DNA of 64,000 nucleotides from Streptomyces sp. Tu6071 (GTDB lineage: Bacteria > Actinomycetota > Actinomycetes > Streptomycetales > Streptomycetaceae). A program made the position numbers and the translations under genes. The stretch spans positions 62,001 to 126,000 of the forward strand of contig NZ_CM001165.1 in assembly GCF_000213055.1 (NCBI RefSeq). The letters are read 5' to 3'. The first letter of the stretch is position 1. Each line of letters starts with the position of its first letter. Positions 8,555 to 18,226 of this stretch are shown here, one piece after another. The notes beneath the pieces are model-generated. The model saw nothing but the letters and a program-made list of their open reading frames with translations. It had not been told where the DNA came from and did not search any database.

Positions 8555-10043
8555 CGCGTCCCGTGCCACGGTTCCTCCCCGGCGCCTTCGGCATGACGCG
8601 CTCGATGTCGCCGCGCAGGACGTCGATCTGGGCGTGGCCCGCGTACTGCCCGGTGAGCCGGTACATCTGGCGCAGCCGGTCCCACGTCCGCAGCGAGGAC
8701 GTCTCGCCGATCGCCTGGAGCGCCAGGCGGGCGTAGACGTCGGCCTGTTCGGGATCGTTGCCGAGGAAGCAGGCCGAGGCCATCGAGAGGTGGTCGAAGA
8801 TCTGCGAGCGCTGGCGTTCGGCGTTGCGCAGGGCGAGGGCGCGTTTGGCGTGGGCCTGGGCCACGGGGGCCGCGCTGGGGTCGTGCTCGGCGAGGGTGCG
8901 GTAGGCGAGGGCCTGCATCCCGTAGAGGTCGGCCTCGTCGAACATCTGCATCCAGCTCAGGTGCTCCCCGACGCCCTTGTCGGAGACGAAGAGTTCCTCC
9001 GCCTCGCCGAGCGTGCGGCGCATCGCCTGACCGTGGCCCATCGAGGCGTGCGCCCATGCCTCGATGGTGCGGAACATCGCGCGGGTACGGGGCAGGGTGC
9101 CCTCGCCCGCGCCCGAACCGGCGAGCTTCATGAGGTCGAGTGCCTCGCCGGGGTCGCCGAGGTGGATCTTCTGGCGGGCGGCGCGGGAGAGCGCCTCGCT
9201 CGCGCGGGGCCGGTCGCCGCCCTCGCGGGCCGCGTGCGCGGCGATGAGGAAGTACTTCTGCGCGGTGGGTTCGAGGCCGACGTCGTGGGACATCCACCCG
9301 GCGAGGACCGCGAGGTTGGCGGCGACGCCCCACAGCCTGCGCTGGAGGTGGGCGGGGTGGTGGTAGGCGAGCATGCCGCCCACCTCGTTGAGCTGGCCGA
9401 CGACGGCCTTGCGCTGGAGGCCGCCGCCGCGCGACGCGTCCCAGGCGCGGAAGACCTCGACGGAGTTCTCCAGTTCGTCGATCTCCTGGGAGCCGACGGG
9501 AGCCGCTTCGTAGCGGTCCCAGCCGGCCGGTTCGGCGTGGAGGGGGTCGCCCTCGCGCGGCCGGTCGGCCGCGAGGACGGGGTCGGTGTGCAGCCAGTCG
9601 TGCATGGCGGTGCTGAGGGCGGAGCCCGCGGCGAGCGCGGCACCCGCGCCCACCAAGCCGCGTCGGTTGAGCATGAGGTCCATTCCCGTGAATTCGGTGA
9701 GGAACGCGGCCGTCTTCTCGGGCGCCCACGGCACACCGTCGGGGTTGTCGACGCTCCCTGCGGTGTGCGCGCTCCCCGCGCGCCCGCGCCTGACCAGGCC
9801 GAGATCCTCGATGGTCACGACACGGCCGAGACGCTCGGTGAACAGGGCGGCCATCACCCGGGGCACGGGGTCGCGAGGGATCTCGCCCACGTCGATCCAG
9901 CGCCGTACGCGCGAGGTGTCGGTGGCCAGCTGGGGGTGGCCCATGGCCGCCGCCCGCCGGTTCACCAGTCGCGCGAGTTCGCCCTTGGACCAGCCGGTCA
10001 TGCCGAACAGGTCGCCAAGGCGGGTGTTGGGTTGTCCGCTCAC
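8541..10043 (-). CDS. NsdA/NsdB-like TPR regulatory protein
   Basis: A 500-residue protein of a Streptomyces-type regulator family. The N-terminal 90 residues contain a helix-turn-helix-like region (SKGELARLVNRRAA, then DTSRVRRWIDVGEIPRDPVP), the hallmark of NsdA/NsdB proteins. A short hydrophobic stretch near residue 145 (GLVGAGAALAAGSALS) is followed by TPR-like alpha-helical repeats to the end. Family members repress differentiation and antibiotic production in Streptomyces; that is established knowledge for NsdA itself, and which family member this is cannot be settled by eye. GTG 10043 is chosen for the GGGGG about 7 bases upstream. It is divergent from a phosphotransferase gene that carries a TTA codon, an interesting neighbour for a developmental regulator. 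Confidence 0.78.
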   Translation of the reverse strand: MSGQPNTRLGDLFGMTGWSKGELARLVNRRAAAMGHPQLATDTSRVRRWIDVGEIPRDPVPRVMAALFTERLGRVVTIEDLGLVRRGRAGSAHTAGSVDNPDGVPWAPEKTAAFLTEFTGMDLMLNRRGLVGAGAALAAGSALSTAMHDWLHTDPVLAADRPREGDPLHAEPAGWDRYEAAPVGSQEIDELENSVEVFRAWDASRGGGLQRKAVVGQLNEVGGMLAYHHPAHLQRRLWGVAANLAVLAGWMSHDVGLEPTAQKYFLIAAHAAREGGDRPRASEALSRAARQKIHLGDPGEALDLMKLAGSGAGEGTLPRTRAMFRTIEAWAHASMGHGQAMRRTLGEAEELFVSDKGVGEHLSWMQMFDEADLYGMQALAYRTLAEHDPSAAPVAQAHAKRALALRNAERQRSQIFDHLSMASACFLGNDPEQADVYARLALQAIGETSSLRTWDRLRQMYRLTGQYAGHAQIDVLRGDIERVMPKAPGRNRGTGRVAGA

Positions 10044-10296
10044 GTCAAGCCCCCAGGTTCTCGGCTGATTTGACACTAACGGCCGGTCACGTGCGGAGCG
10101 AGTATTCGCCAGGGTTCGCCAGGGTGCGCCAGATGGTCTGCCACGGCGGGCCGGGTGTCGGGTAGGAAGCGCGCCAACCCGGCTCGGCGCCCTGTCGGCA
10201 CTCCCCAGGGTGTCGCGGGTCACCGGGCCGGGCGGGCGCGTCCGATGCGCGGGCCCATGAAGGGCTCGCGGGCCCAGGAAGGGATACGCCCGCCCC

Positions 10297-11430
10297 ATGT
10301 ACACCGCACAGTCCCCCCTCTCCGCGCCACCCCGTACGCCCCGTGCGCGCCAGCCCGGTGCTCCTTTCCTCGATCCGGCACGGGCGGCTGCCGTGCCGTT
10401 CGGTGCCGCTCAGCCCCGTACCCGGCGGATGCAGGGGTCGCCGGGCCCGCAGCGGCTGAGCGGCCGGCTCGACCTGTCGGGGCCGCAGGGCGCGCAGTTG
10501 CGTGCCGCGGTCGCCGCGGTGCACCGCATCTGCCCCGACTTCCACCCGGTCCAACTGCTGCGCCGCAACGGGCACTCGGTGCTCCTCGCGGGCACGACGG
10601 GGCGGGCGACCGTGGTCGCGAAGTGTTTACTGGACCGTTCGCCGGTCTGGTCGGGCCGTATCCGGCAGGAGATAGCCGCGTACCGCTCCTTCGTCCGGCA
10701 GCGCCCGCCGGTGCGGGTGCCGCGTCTGGTGGCGGCCGACCCGGACCAGGGGGTCCTGGTCGTGGAGCGGATGCCGGGGCGCCCGGCCGCGCTGCAGCGC
10801 CACCCGGCGCACGCTCCGGCGCGCGCGGATCTGCGGGCCGCGCTCGCGGCGTTCACGCGGGTCAACTCCTGGCGTCCCGCTTCCGGGACGTTCGACACCC
10901 CCCTGGACTACGGGACGCGCCTCGCCCGCTTCCACGAGCTGGGGATGCTGACGGACCGCGACCTCGACGACCTCCAGAAGCTGTTGCACGGGGTCGCGGG
11001 CGGGGCGGGCAGGGGCGGGATGTGGCAGTTCAACCACGGGGACGCGCTCCTGTCGAACGTGCTCCTCTCGCCCGCGGGACCGGTACTGCTCGACTGGGAC
11101 CGCGCGGGCTGGTACCTGCCGGGGTACGACCTGGCGACGCTGTGGTCGGTGATCGGGGACGCGCCCGAGGTGCGGCGGCAGATCGCCCAGCTCGCGCAGG
11201 CGGCGGGCCCGGCGGCGCGGGACGCCTTCCTGGTGAACCTGATGCTCGTGCTGACGCGGGAGATCCGCACGTACGAGAGCGCGGTGCAGCGCACGATGCA
11301 CGAGGCCGCCCCGGTCACCGCTCCCGGGGTCCCGGCCTCCGGCGAGGAGCAGCGGCTGCTGCTGCGCCGGCTCCACGACGACTGCGCCACGGCGCGGCGG
11401 GCGGTGCGCGCGGCGGTCGGTACCCGCTGA
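10297..11430 (+). CDS. phosphotransferase of the aminoglycoside phosphotransferase (APH) fold, with a TTA codon
   Basis: A 377-residue kinase-like protein. The catalytic loop [12 protein letters not shown] and the metal-binding LLDWDRAGW segment near residues 248 and 268 are diagnostic of the APH/choline-kinase family. An N-terminal lobe with [10 protein letters not shown] precedes them, and the first 65 residues are low in complexity. ATG 10297 has GGAAGGGA upstream. Codon 111 (10627-10629) is TTA, the only TTA I found in a recognised gene of this window. In Streptomyces TTA is read by the bldA tRNA, so translation is probably delayed until aerial growth or stationary phase; this is inference from known bldA biology. 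The substrate is unknown and could be an antibiotic, a sugar or a choline-like compound. Confidence 0.85.
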   Translation: MYTAQSPLSAPPRTPRARQPGAPFLDPARAAAVPFGAAQPRTRRMQGSPGPQRLSGRLDLSGPQGAQLRAAVAAVHRICPDFHPVQLLRRNGHSVLLAGTTGRATVVAKCLLDRSPVWSGRIRQEIAAYRSFVRQRPPVRVPRLVAADPDQGVLVVERMPGRPAALQRHPAHAPARADLRAALAAFTRVNSWRPASGTFDTPLDYGTRLARFHELGMLTDRDLDDLQKLLHGVAGGAGRGGMWQFNHGDALLSNVLLSPAGPVLLDWDRAGWYLPGYDLATLWSVIGDAPEVRRQIAQLAQAAGPAARDAFLVNLMLVLTREIRTYESAVQRTMHEAAPVTAPGVPASGEEQRLLLRRLHDDCATARRAVRAAVGTR

Positions 11431-11803
11431 ACGGCCCCGCCCGGCACGGGTGGCCCGCGGCACGGTCCGGCCGCGGGCCCCGGGGATCGGCGGAACGCAC
11501 GACGCGGTCGGCGAAACGTTTCCTCGCCGTCCACGACCGAAGGGGTGGAATTACCCGGCCGCGACCGTGCCCCCTGGGACGTACTGCCGGGGGCTGGTCG
11601 GAAGACAGCGGTGTGTCACCGCTGGCAGCGGACCGGACGGCCTCGCGCCCTCCAATGGTCCACTCCTGTGGTGGTGCCGCAACCGGGGCCTGACATGGGG
11701 ATTTCCTTGCCCGGAGCATGATTGACGGATCGTCGGGGAGCGGGTACCACTGGCACGTCCGGTCACGAGACTCCAGCGCGTCCACTCCCCCCAGGAGGCT
11801 GCT
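11431..11803 (+). other. 373-base non-coding leader upstream of the amidase gene
   Basis: No open frame here looks coding. A perfect GAAACGTTTC palindrome sits at 11513-11522, resembling LacI-family half-sites but far (about 290 bases) from the next start. A TTGACG at 11723-11728 with TACCAC 16 bases later could be a weak promoter for the amidase. AGGAGG at 11793-11798 is the ribosome binding site that fixes the TTG start at 11804. Confidence 0.45.
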
Positions 11804-13801
11804 TTGCGAGGAACTTCCCCCGTCCGATCCAGACGCCGGACGGCGGCGGTCGCTTTCGCCTCGACCGCCCTGCTCCTGCCGCTCCTCGCCGCGACGCCCG
11901 CCGAGGCCGCGCGGACCCCCGCCGCGCAGGCCCCCTCCGGCCGGGACACCGGACGGCTCCAGGACGCCTTCGCCTCCGCCGCGGCGACGTACCACGTCCC
12001 GAGCGAGATCCTTCTCGGCGTCTCCTACCTCCAGTCGCGGTGGGACGAGCACGGGGGCGCGCCGAGCGTCAGCGGCGGCTACGGGCCGATGCACCTGACG
12101 GACGCGCGGACCGCGCTCTCCGGGGTCGTGACGCACCCGCACGGCGAGGGCGCCGAGGACCCGCGCGGCGACACGAGCCGCCCCCTCGGCCTGACCGCGC
12201 ACCGTACGAAGTCGAGCACGGGCACGCTCCCCGCGCGCCTGGAGACGCTGCCGAGGGCGGCGTCCCTCACCGGCATCTCCGCGGACAGGCTGCGCGGTGA
12301 CGCGGCGGCGAACGTCGCGGGCGGCGCGGCGCTCCTCGCGGCGGCGCAGCGCGCGCAGGGCCGGCCGCCGAGCCAGGACCCGGCCGACTGGTTCGGCGCG
12401 GTCGCGGCGTTCTCGGGCGCCGAGGACAGCGCGGGTGCCGCCTCGTACGCCGAGGACGTCTTCGCGGTGATCCGCGACGGGCAGCGGCGCACGACGGACG
12501 CGGGGCAGTCGGTCGCGCTCCGCGCGGACGCGCGGGCGAAGGCGCAGCCGAAGCAGCTCCGGGCCATGGGCCTGAGCAAGACGAACGCGGGGCGGACGGA
12601 GTGCCCGCCGACGGTGGCCTGCGAGTGGGTGCCCGCGCCGTACGAGGAGTACGGGGACGGCGACTACGGCAACCACGACCTCGCCGACCGGCCGAACGAC
12701 CAGTCCGTCGACTCGATCGTCATCCACGACACCGAGGAGACCTGGGACAAGACGCTCGACCTCGTCCAGGACCCCACGTACCTGGCGTGGCACTACACGA
12801 TCCGCTCCACGGACGGGCTCATCGCGCAGCACTTCCCGACGAAGGACGTGGGCTGGCACGCGGGCAACTGGTACGTGAACGCGAAGTCGATCGGCATCGA
12901 GCACGAGGGCTTCCTCACCGCTCCGGACGCCTGGTTCTCGGAGTCGATGTACCGCTCGTCGGCGCGGCTCGTGAAGTACCTCGCGAAGAAGTACGACATC
13001 CCGCTCGACCGGCAGCACATCCTCGGCCACGACAACGTGCCCGCGACGACGACGTCGGGCATTCCCGCGATGCACACCGACCCGGGCCCGTACTGGGACT
13101 GGTCGCACTACTTCGCGCTGCTCGGCAAGCCGGTGCGCGCCACGGCGCTGCCGTGGTCGGACGTCGTGACGATCGCGCCGAGGTACGAGGCCAACAAGCC
13201 CGCGTACACGGGTTGTTCGGCGGACGACCCGGCGGCGGCGTGCCCGAGCCACGGGTCGAGCGAGCTGTGGCTGCGGCAGTCGCCGTCGGAGGACGCGCCG
13301 CTCGTGAAGGACATCGGCCTGTACCCGAAGGGCGAGGACACCACGACCGGGGTCAACGACGTCGGCGCGCGCGTGTCGAGCGGCCAGCAGTACGTCGTCG
13401 CCGAGCGGCGCGGCTCCTGGGTCGCGCTCTGGTACAACGGCCAGAAGGGCTGGCTCAGGAACTCGCTGCTCAAGCCGGTCGCGCTGCCCTCGCAGGGGCT
13501 CGTGGTGACGCCGAAGAAGGGCCGCGCCGACGTGCCGGTGTACGGGCGCGCCTACCCGGAGGCTTCGGCCTATCCGGCGAACATCACGCCGCAGGCGCTG
13601 TCCCCGTTCTCGTACAAGCTCCTCGCGGGGCAGCGGTACGTGGCCGGGGGGAAGGTGCACGGCGAGTACTTCTACTCGCCGACGTTCGACACGACGGACC
13701 ACAAGGTGGTGCGCGGCGCGAACGAGTACTACGAGATCCAGTTCGGGCACCGGGTGGCGTACGTGAACGCCGATGACGTGACGGTGTCGCGGGTGCGCTG
13801 A
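11804..13801 (+). CDS. secreted N-acetylmuramoyl-L-alanine amidase with C-terminal SH3-like region
   Basis: A 665-residue exported cell-wall hydrolase that cuts the bond between muramic acid and the stem peptide. A Sec signal peptide covers residues 1-36 (basic start, hydrophobic core, cleavage near AEAA). Residues 40-230 form an alpha-helical region resembling a lytic-transglycosylase-type domain (PSEILLGVSYLQSRWDE). The Amidase_2 domain spans about 300-430 with zinc-type ligands His308 (VIHDTEE) and His409 (ILGHDNVP). Residues 470-560 resemble a bacterial SH3 domain (GSWVALWYNGQKGWL). The TTG start is supported by a perfect AGGAGG five bases upstream. It is monocistronic, with a strong terminator after it. 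Confidence 0.92.
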   Translation: MRGTSPVRSRRRTAAVAFASTALLLPLLAATPAEAARTPAAQAPSGRDTGRLQDAFASAAATYHVPSEILLGVSYLQSRWDEHGGAPSVSGGYGPMHLTDARTALSGVVTHPHGEGAEDPRGDTSRPLGLTAHRTKSSTGTLPARLETLPRAASLTGISADRLRGDAAANVAGGAALLAAAQRAQGRPPSQDPADWFGAVAAFSGAEDSAGAASYAEDVFAVIRDGQRRTTDAGQSVALRADARAKAQPKQLRAMGLSKTNAGRTECPPTVACEWVPAPYEEYGDGDYGNHDLADRPNDQSVDSIVIHDTEETWDKTLDLVQDPTYLAWHYTIRSTDGLIAQHFPTKDVGWHAGNWYVNAKSIGIEHEGFLTAPDAWFSESMYRSSARLVKYLAKKYDIPLDRQHILGHDNVPATTTSGIPAMHTDPGPYWDWSHYFALLGKPVRATALPWSDVVTIAPRYEANKPAYTGCSADDPAAACPSHGSSELWLRQSPSEDAPLVKDIGLYPKGEDTTTGVNDVGARVSSGQQYVVAERRGSWVALWYNGQKGWLRNSLLKPVALPSQGLVVTPKKGRADVPVYGRAYPEASAYPANITPQALSPFSYKLLAGQRYVAGGKVHGEYFYSPTFDTTDHKVVRGANEYYEIQFGHRVAYVNADDVTVSRVR

Positions 13802-13815
13802 GGTCCTCGGGTGAG

Positions 13816-13847
13816 CGGGGCCGGTCCCTTCGCGGGGACCGGCCCCG
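13816..13847. terminator. bidirectional terminator hairpin
   Basis: A perfect 13-bp stem (CGGGGCCGGTCCC and complement) with a 6-base loop lies between the convergent amidase and GH95 genes. Confidence 0.8.
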
Positions 13848-13866
13848 TTCGCGTGCCCGTGGGGGG

Positions 13867-16248
13867 TCACTCCCAGGTGTAGGTCTCCCCCGCGACGGCC
13901 TTGAAGGTGGTGGTGCCGCCGGGGACGAGGGCGTTGCGGACGGTGAGTTCGCGGGTGCGCGAGGCGGTGAGGGCGATGCGGGTCGCCCTGCCGTTCTCCC
14001 AGCTGAACTCCAGGGTCGCGCCGCCCCGGGCGCGCAGTCCGCGCACCGTGCCGCTGCTCCAGGCGGCGGGGAGGGCGGGCAGGACCTCGATGACGTCGTG
14101 CTGGCTCTGGAGGAGCATCTCGGTGATGCCGCTCGTGGCGCCGAAGTTGCCGTCGATCTGGAACGGCGGGTGGGTGTCCCAGAGGTTGGCGAGCGTGGAG
14201 CCCTTGAGCTGTTCGGCGAGCATCGTGTGGGCGTGGTCGCCGTCGCGCAGCCGCGCCCAGAAGTTGATCTTCCATGCCTTGGACCAGCCGGTGCCGCCGT
14301 CGCCGCGCGCGGTCAGGGAGACCTTGGCGGCCTCGGCGAAGTCGCTGCCGGGCTCGATCTGGCGGCCGGGGTGGAGAGCGTAGAGGTGGGAGACGTGGCG
14401 GTGGTCGTCGGTGCGGCCGTCGAGGTCGGTCTTCCACTCCATGAGCTGTCCCCAGGAGCCGATGCGCAGCCCGGGGTCGATGCGGTCGAGGGTCTCCTTC
14501 AGGGTGGTGCGGAAAGCGGGGTCGTCGCCGAGGGTCTGCGCGGCTTCGAGGGTGTTGAGGAAGAGTTCGCGGACGATCTGCTGGCTCATCGCGGCGCCCG
14601 CCGTGAAGTCGCCGTGCTCGGGCGAGAAACTCGGCGTCACGACAAGGGTGTTGTCGCGCGGGTCGGTGCGCAGGACGTCGATCCAGAACTCGGCGGCTTC
14701 CTTCATGGCCGGGTAGGCGGTGGCGCGGAGGTAGTCGGTGGAGCCGTCGAAGCGGTAGTGCTCGTAGAGCTGCGAGGTGAGCCAGGCGGCGGCCTCGGGG
14801 AACCAGAAGCTCGTCGGCCAGTCGTGGACTCCGGTGAAGCCGAAGGGGGTTGTCTCGTCGTGGACGACCCAGCCGCGCGCGTCGAACATGGAGCGCGCCG
14901 TGGTGCGGCCCGGGGCGCGCAGGGCTTCGACGAAGCGGTCGTAGGGGGCGGTGGTCTCGGCGAGGTTGGTGGCCTCGGCGGGCCAGTAGTTCATCTGGAG
15001 GTTGATGTTGACGTGGTAGTCGGCCGACCAGGGCGGGGCGGTGCTGTTGTTCCAGGCGCCCTGGAGGTTGGCGGGGAGGGAGCCGGCGCGCGAGGAGGCG
15101 ATGAGGAGGTAGCGGCCGTACTGGAAGAAGAGCGCTTCGAGGGCGCGGTCGTCGGCGCTGTTCCCGCCGGTGTACGCCTTGAGGAGGGCGTCCGTGGTCC
15201 GGTCGGGCGCGGAGCCCTGGCCGAGGTCGAGGACGACGCGGGAGAAGAGCGCGGCGTGGTCGCTCGTGTGGCGGTCGAGGAGTTCGCGGTAGGGGCGGGC
15301 GGCGGCCTGGTCGACGGCGGTGGTGACGCGGTCGTGGGGGTCGGCGCCCCGGTAGTCGGGGTAGGTGTCGGCGTAGTCGGTGCCGGCGGAGAGGACGAAC
15401 CAGGCGCTGTCGGCGCCGCTGACGGTGAGGCGGTCGCCGTTCGCGGTGACGCTGCCGCCCTCGCTCAGAAGCCGGATCTGCGCCTCGAAGCGCATTCCGT
15501 TGTCCTGGAGGGCGCCGCGGACGGTGAGGCGGTCGCCGTCGGTGGTGGCGGTGAAGTCCTGGCGCGGTGAGGTGTAACGGAGGTTCAGGCCGACGCTGCC
15601 GCCCCGGTCGGCGGTGAAGTGCCCGACGAGGACCTTGTCGGGACAAGAGGCGAAGACGGTGCGGCGGAAGGTGGTGCCGTCGTGGGGGTAGCTGACGGTG
15701 GCGAGGGCCTGGGCGAGGTCGAGGGTGCGGGTGTAGCCGTCGGCGGAGCCGGGGGCGCCGTCGACGTCGATGAGGAGGTCGCCGAAGGTCTGGTGGCCGC
15801 CGTAGCCGATGCGGGGCTGGCCGAGGCGTGCGGCGGCGTCCTCGGGGGTGATCTTGGTGCGGGCCTCGATGTCGGCGCGGACGGAGGCGAGGGCGTCGGG
15901 GCGGGGGTTCTCCCAGTTGCCGTAGCGGTAGCCGGAGGTGCCGGGGCCGCCGGTCCACAGGGTCTTCTCGGCGAACTGGATGTGTTCGGTGGGCAGGGTG
16001 CCGAAGACGCTCGCGCCGAGGGCGCCGTTGCCGACGGGGAGGGACTCGGTCTCCCAGTCGGTGGCGGGCGCGCCGTAGCGCAGGACGGGGCGGTCGGGGT
16101 CGGCGGCGCGGGCGCCGGTCCCTGTCGTGGGGGTGGTGGGGGCGGCGTGCGCGGAGCCGGTGGCGAGGGGGCTGGCCCCCGCGGCGAGGGCGCCCGCGAC
16201 GCCGAGGACGGTCTTCACTGTCGTTCTTCGTGTGGGGCCATGCGACAT
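13867..16248 (-). CDS. GH95 family alpha-L-fucosidase / alpha-L-galactosidase, Tat-exported
   Basis: A 793-residue secreted glycoside hydrolase. The first 35 residues form a twin-arginine type signal (RRTTVKTVLGVAGALAAG). The mature part opens with the GH95 beta-domain signature (PVGNGALGASVFG, IQFAEKTLWTGGPG). The (alpha/alpha)6 barrel carries NLQGAWNNSTAPPW, NINLQMNYWPAE and the histidine-rich HRHVSHLYALHPG segment. Family enzymes release alpha-1,2-linked fucose or galactose from plant xyloglucan or glycans with inversion; which sugar is used here is not decidable. ATG 16248 is preceded by a modest GAGG site. The gene is monocistronic, and its 194-base upstream region shows no clear operator. 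Confidence 0.92.
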   Translation of the reverse strand: MSHGPTRRTTVKTVLGVAGALAAGASPLATGSAHAAPTTPTTGTGARAADPDRPVLRYGAPATDWETESLPVGNGALGASVFGTLPTEHIQFAEKTLWTGGPGTSGYRYGNWENPRPDALASVRADIEARTKITPEDAAARLGQPRIGYGGHQTFGDLLIDVDGAPGSADGYTRTLDLAQALATVSYPHDGTTFRRTVFASCPDKVLVGHFTADRGGSVGLNLRYTSPRQDFTATTDGDRLTVRGALQDNGMRFEAQIRLLSEGGSVTANGDRLTVSGADSAWFVLSAGTDYADTYPDYRGADPHDRVTTAVDQAAARPYRELLDRHTSDHAALFSRVVLDLGQGSAPDRTTDALLKAYTGGNSADDRALEALFFQYGRYLLIASSRAGSLPANLQGAWNNSTAPPWSADYHVNINLQMNYWPAEATNLAETTAPYDRFVEALRAPGRTTARSMFDARGWVVHDETTPFGFTGVHDWPTSFWFPEAAAWLTSQLYEHYRFDGSTDYLRATAYPAMKEAAEFWIDVLRTDPRDNTLVVTPSFSPEHGDFTAGAAMSQQIVRELFLNTLEAAQTLGDDPAFRTTLKETLDRIDPGLRIGSWGQLMEWKTDLDGRTDDHRHVSHLYALHPGRQIEPGSDFAEAAKVSLTARGDGGTGWSKAWKINFWARLRDGDHAHTMLAEQLKGSTLANLWDTHPPFQIDGNFGATSGITEMLLQSQHDVIEVLPALPAAWSSGTVRGLRARGGATLEFSWENGRATRIALTASRTRELTVRNALVPGGTTTFKAVAGETYTWE

Positions 16249-16442
16249 GCCTCGGGACGCTAGACGTGGCCCCTGTGTTCGACAAGAGCGATGACAAACC
16301 ACACGGAACCCCCGTCCGCGCGTGACAGAAGGTCCGCAAGAGGAGGGGGGCGCTCCGGCCTGTGGGCAGCGCATTCCGGACAGCGGGAGAGGGGCCGTCC
16401 GGGTGAGGTGCCGAGCGGGCGGGGAGGGGTGCGCGGGCTCGG

Positions 16443-16952
16443 TCAGCCCTGCTGGAACATCGCGGCGGGCAGGGGCTTGAGGAGCGCGTAGAGGTCGTCC
16501 GTGATGGGGCGGTCCCAGGCGGCGATGGTGACCAGCACGTTGTCGCTGCGGTCGAACTGCACGCACGAGATGCGGCCCTCGGAGAGCTTGAGGCGGCGCA
16601 CGATGAGGAGGTTGTCGCCCTGCATGACCGGCATGTCCTCGACGTCGACGACCTCGACGTCCTCGTCGTTCTCCAGCGCCAGGAGGAGCTGCGCGACCTC
16701 GAAGGGGACCTGTTTGTCGGCGAGTTCGCGGGCGGGCGAGCCGGCCGGGAGGTTGCCGATGATCATGGCGGGTCCACGGCCGCCGAACAGGTCGTACTGG
16801 AGGAAGACTCCCTGACAGCTGCCGTCCTGGGCGGGCAGCAGCCCCGCGACGAGGTTCCCGGGCCAGTCCCCCGGGTCCATGGCCAGGACGTCGAAGTCGG
16901 GGCCCGCGGGCGTGGCGGGGGTACGGCGGCGGAGGAACGACATGCGGCCCAT
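16443..16952 (-). CDS. conserved actinobacterial protein of unknown function
   Basis: A 169-residue soluble acidic protein that I recognise only as a conserved type found in Streptomyces. It has no signal peptide or membrane segment. The N-terminus MSFLRRRTPATP is basic. The core contains a tryptophan/glycine motif (MDPGDWPGNLVAG), a beta-rich stretch and an acidic run (ENDEDVEVVDVEDMP), suggesting an alpha/beta fold with a negative surface. Two in-frame ATGs compete: 16952 is chosen because GGAGCGGGA lies about 8 bases upstream, while 16943 would shorten it by three residues. The gene stands alone between the GH95 and universal-stress genes. Confidence 0.8.
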   Translation of the reverse strand: MGRMSFLRRRTPATPAGPDFDVLAMDPGDWPGNLVAGLLPAQDGSCQGVFLQYDLFGGRGPAMIIGNLPAGSPARELADKQVPFEVAQLLLALENDEDVEVVDVEDMPVMQGDNLLIVRRLKLSEGRISCVQFDRSDNVLVTIAAWDRPITDDLYALLKPLPAAMFQQG

Positions 16953-17094
16953 GGTACGTGTCCCGCTCCGGTCACGAGCGGGCACCCCTGCGTGACCGGG
17001 GCCCTCGGAGAGGGGGTGCGGGGGTGGCGGAAAAGGGGTGGTGGGACGGGGGCCGCGCGGGGTGGCCCAAGGGGGGCGCGGGGTGGGGCGAAAG

Positions 17095-17146
17095 CGGTAC
17101 GGGGACGGGGCGGCCGGTGTCTCCCGGTCGCCCCGTCCCCGTACCG
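17095..17146 (-). terminator. long perfect terminator hairpin
   Basis: An 18-bp perfect stem (arms 17095-17112 and 17129-17146) encloses a loop with an additional four-pair inner stem. It lies 58 bases after the universal stress protein stop on the minus strand and 143 bases upstream of the next minus-strand start. Confidence 0.75.
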
Positions 17147-17204
17147 CGTCGGGCCGGACGGGCCCCGTACCGCTGGACCCGTTCCCCCTCCCCCGGGCCG
17201 CGAC

Positions 17205-18140
17205 TCAGGCCGCCGCGTCCGCTTCGCTCTCCGCCTCGTCCTGGGCGGTGAGCGGGACGACGGCGACGGGTGCCGCGGCGTGGAGGAGGACGGCCTGGGT
17301 GACGGAGCCGAGGATGCGGGCGGGCTGGAGGAGACGCCTGCGGTGGCGGCCCACGACGACGAGTTCCGCGCCGTTCGACGCGGCGACGAGGTGCCCGGCG
17401 GCGTCGCCCGCCGCGACGGAGACGAGCGCCTCGACGCCGGGGTGGGCGGCGCGGTGCGGGTCGAGGTGGTCCTTGGCGAGGGTGAGGCACTCCGCCTCGG
17501 CGGCCTCCTGGTCCTCGACGGTGGGCGTGTAGTCGCCCACGGCGGTCCAGGCGAGTGTGGGCCAGGGGTAGGCGACGACGATGTGGACCGCGGCGCCGCG
17601 CCGTTCGGCCTCGGTGAAGGCGAAGGCGAGCGTCGAGTCGTCCTTGAGGTCGACGGGCAGGCCCACCACGACGCGCGGTCCGTCCGGCACCTCGGTCGTC
17701 ACGTCCTCGGGCACGGCGCGCCCCGGGCGCGGCACGACGACGACCGGGCAGGAGGCGTCGCGCGCGGCGGCCATCCCGTTGGAGCCGAGCAGGAGACTGG
17801 CGAAGCCGCCGCGACCGCGCGAGCCGAGGACGAGGAGCTGCGCGTCGCCACCCATCTCGGGCAGGACCGCGTCGGGCGCGCCCTCGACCGTGACGAACTC
17901 CAGGACCGGCAGCTTCCCGCCGCGCCCCTCCAGGTCCGTGCGCAGCCGGTCGAGCACCGGGTCGCCGACCTGCTCGGGCCCGGCGGCGAGCACCTCGGGC
18001 TGCGTCCAGGCCGCGTACTGGCGCACGTGCACGATCCGCAGCACGCTCTCGCGGAGCCGGGCCGCCTCGATCGCCCAGTCCAGGGCACGGAGGCTGTCCT
18101 CCGAGCCGTCCACGGCCGCTACCACCGGCAGCTCACTCAT
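17205..18140 (-). CDS. tandem universal stress protein (two UspA domains)
   Basis: A 311-residue cytoplasmic protein with two Usp domains (about 1-145 and 155-300). Each domain keeps a nucleotide-binding loop pattern: VLGSRGRGGFASLLLGSNG in the first, a degraded VVGRHRRRLLQPARILGSV in the second. Each starts with a VAAVDGS- or VVVGLPVD-like strand. Tandem Usps in actinobacteria bind ATP and act in hypoxia or dormancy adaptation. The ATG at 18140 is preceded by GAGGAC. A DevR/OsdR-like box about 90 bases upstream suggests control by an oxygen- or nitric-oxide-responsive two-component regulator (inference). A strong hairpin follows the stop. Confidence 0.92.
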   Translation of the reverse strand: MSELPVVAAVDGSEDSLRALDWAIEAARLRESVLRIVHVRQYAAWTQPEVLAAGPEQVGDPVLDRLRTDLEGRGGKLPVLEFVTVEGAPDAVLPEMGGDAQLLVLGSRGRGGFASLLLGSNGMAAARDASCPVVVVPRPGRAVPEDVTTEVPDGPRVVVGLPVDLKDDSTLAFAFTEAERRGAAVHIVVAYPWPTLAWTAVGDYTPTVEDQEAAEAECLTLAKDHLDPHRAAHPGVEALVSVAAGDAAGHLVAASNGAELVVVGRHRRRLLQPARILGSVTQAVLLHAAAPVAVVPLTAQDEAESEADAAA

Positions 18141-18226
18141 GATGTCCTCGTTCCCGGCGCCCCGCTTCACCCGGCGCCTCTTGAGCCCCTACAGCTCCAG
18201 CCTTCCCCGGTGGAGCGGGATGTGCC

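Noticed and set aside
11513..11522. GAAACGTTTC as a LacI operator for the amidase gene
   Set aside because: It lies about 290 bases from the start codon with no promoter next to it; kept only as a note.
11315..16339. Very long minus-strand open frame (over 1600 codons) spanning the amidase and GH95 genes
   Set aside because: It is an Arg/Pro/Gly-rich shadow of real genes in other frames; such frames are common at this GC content and lack motifs and ribosome sites.
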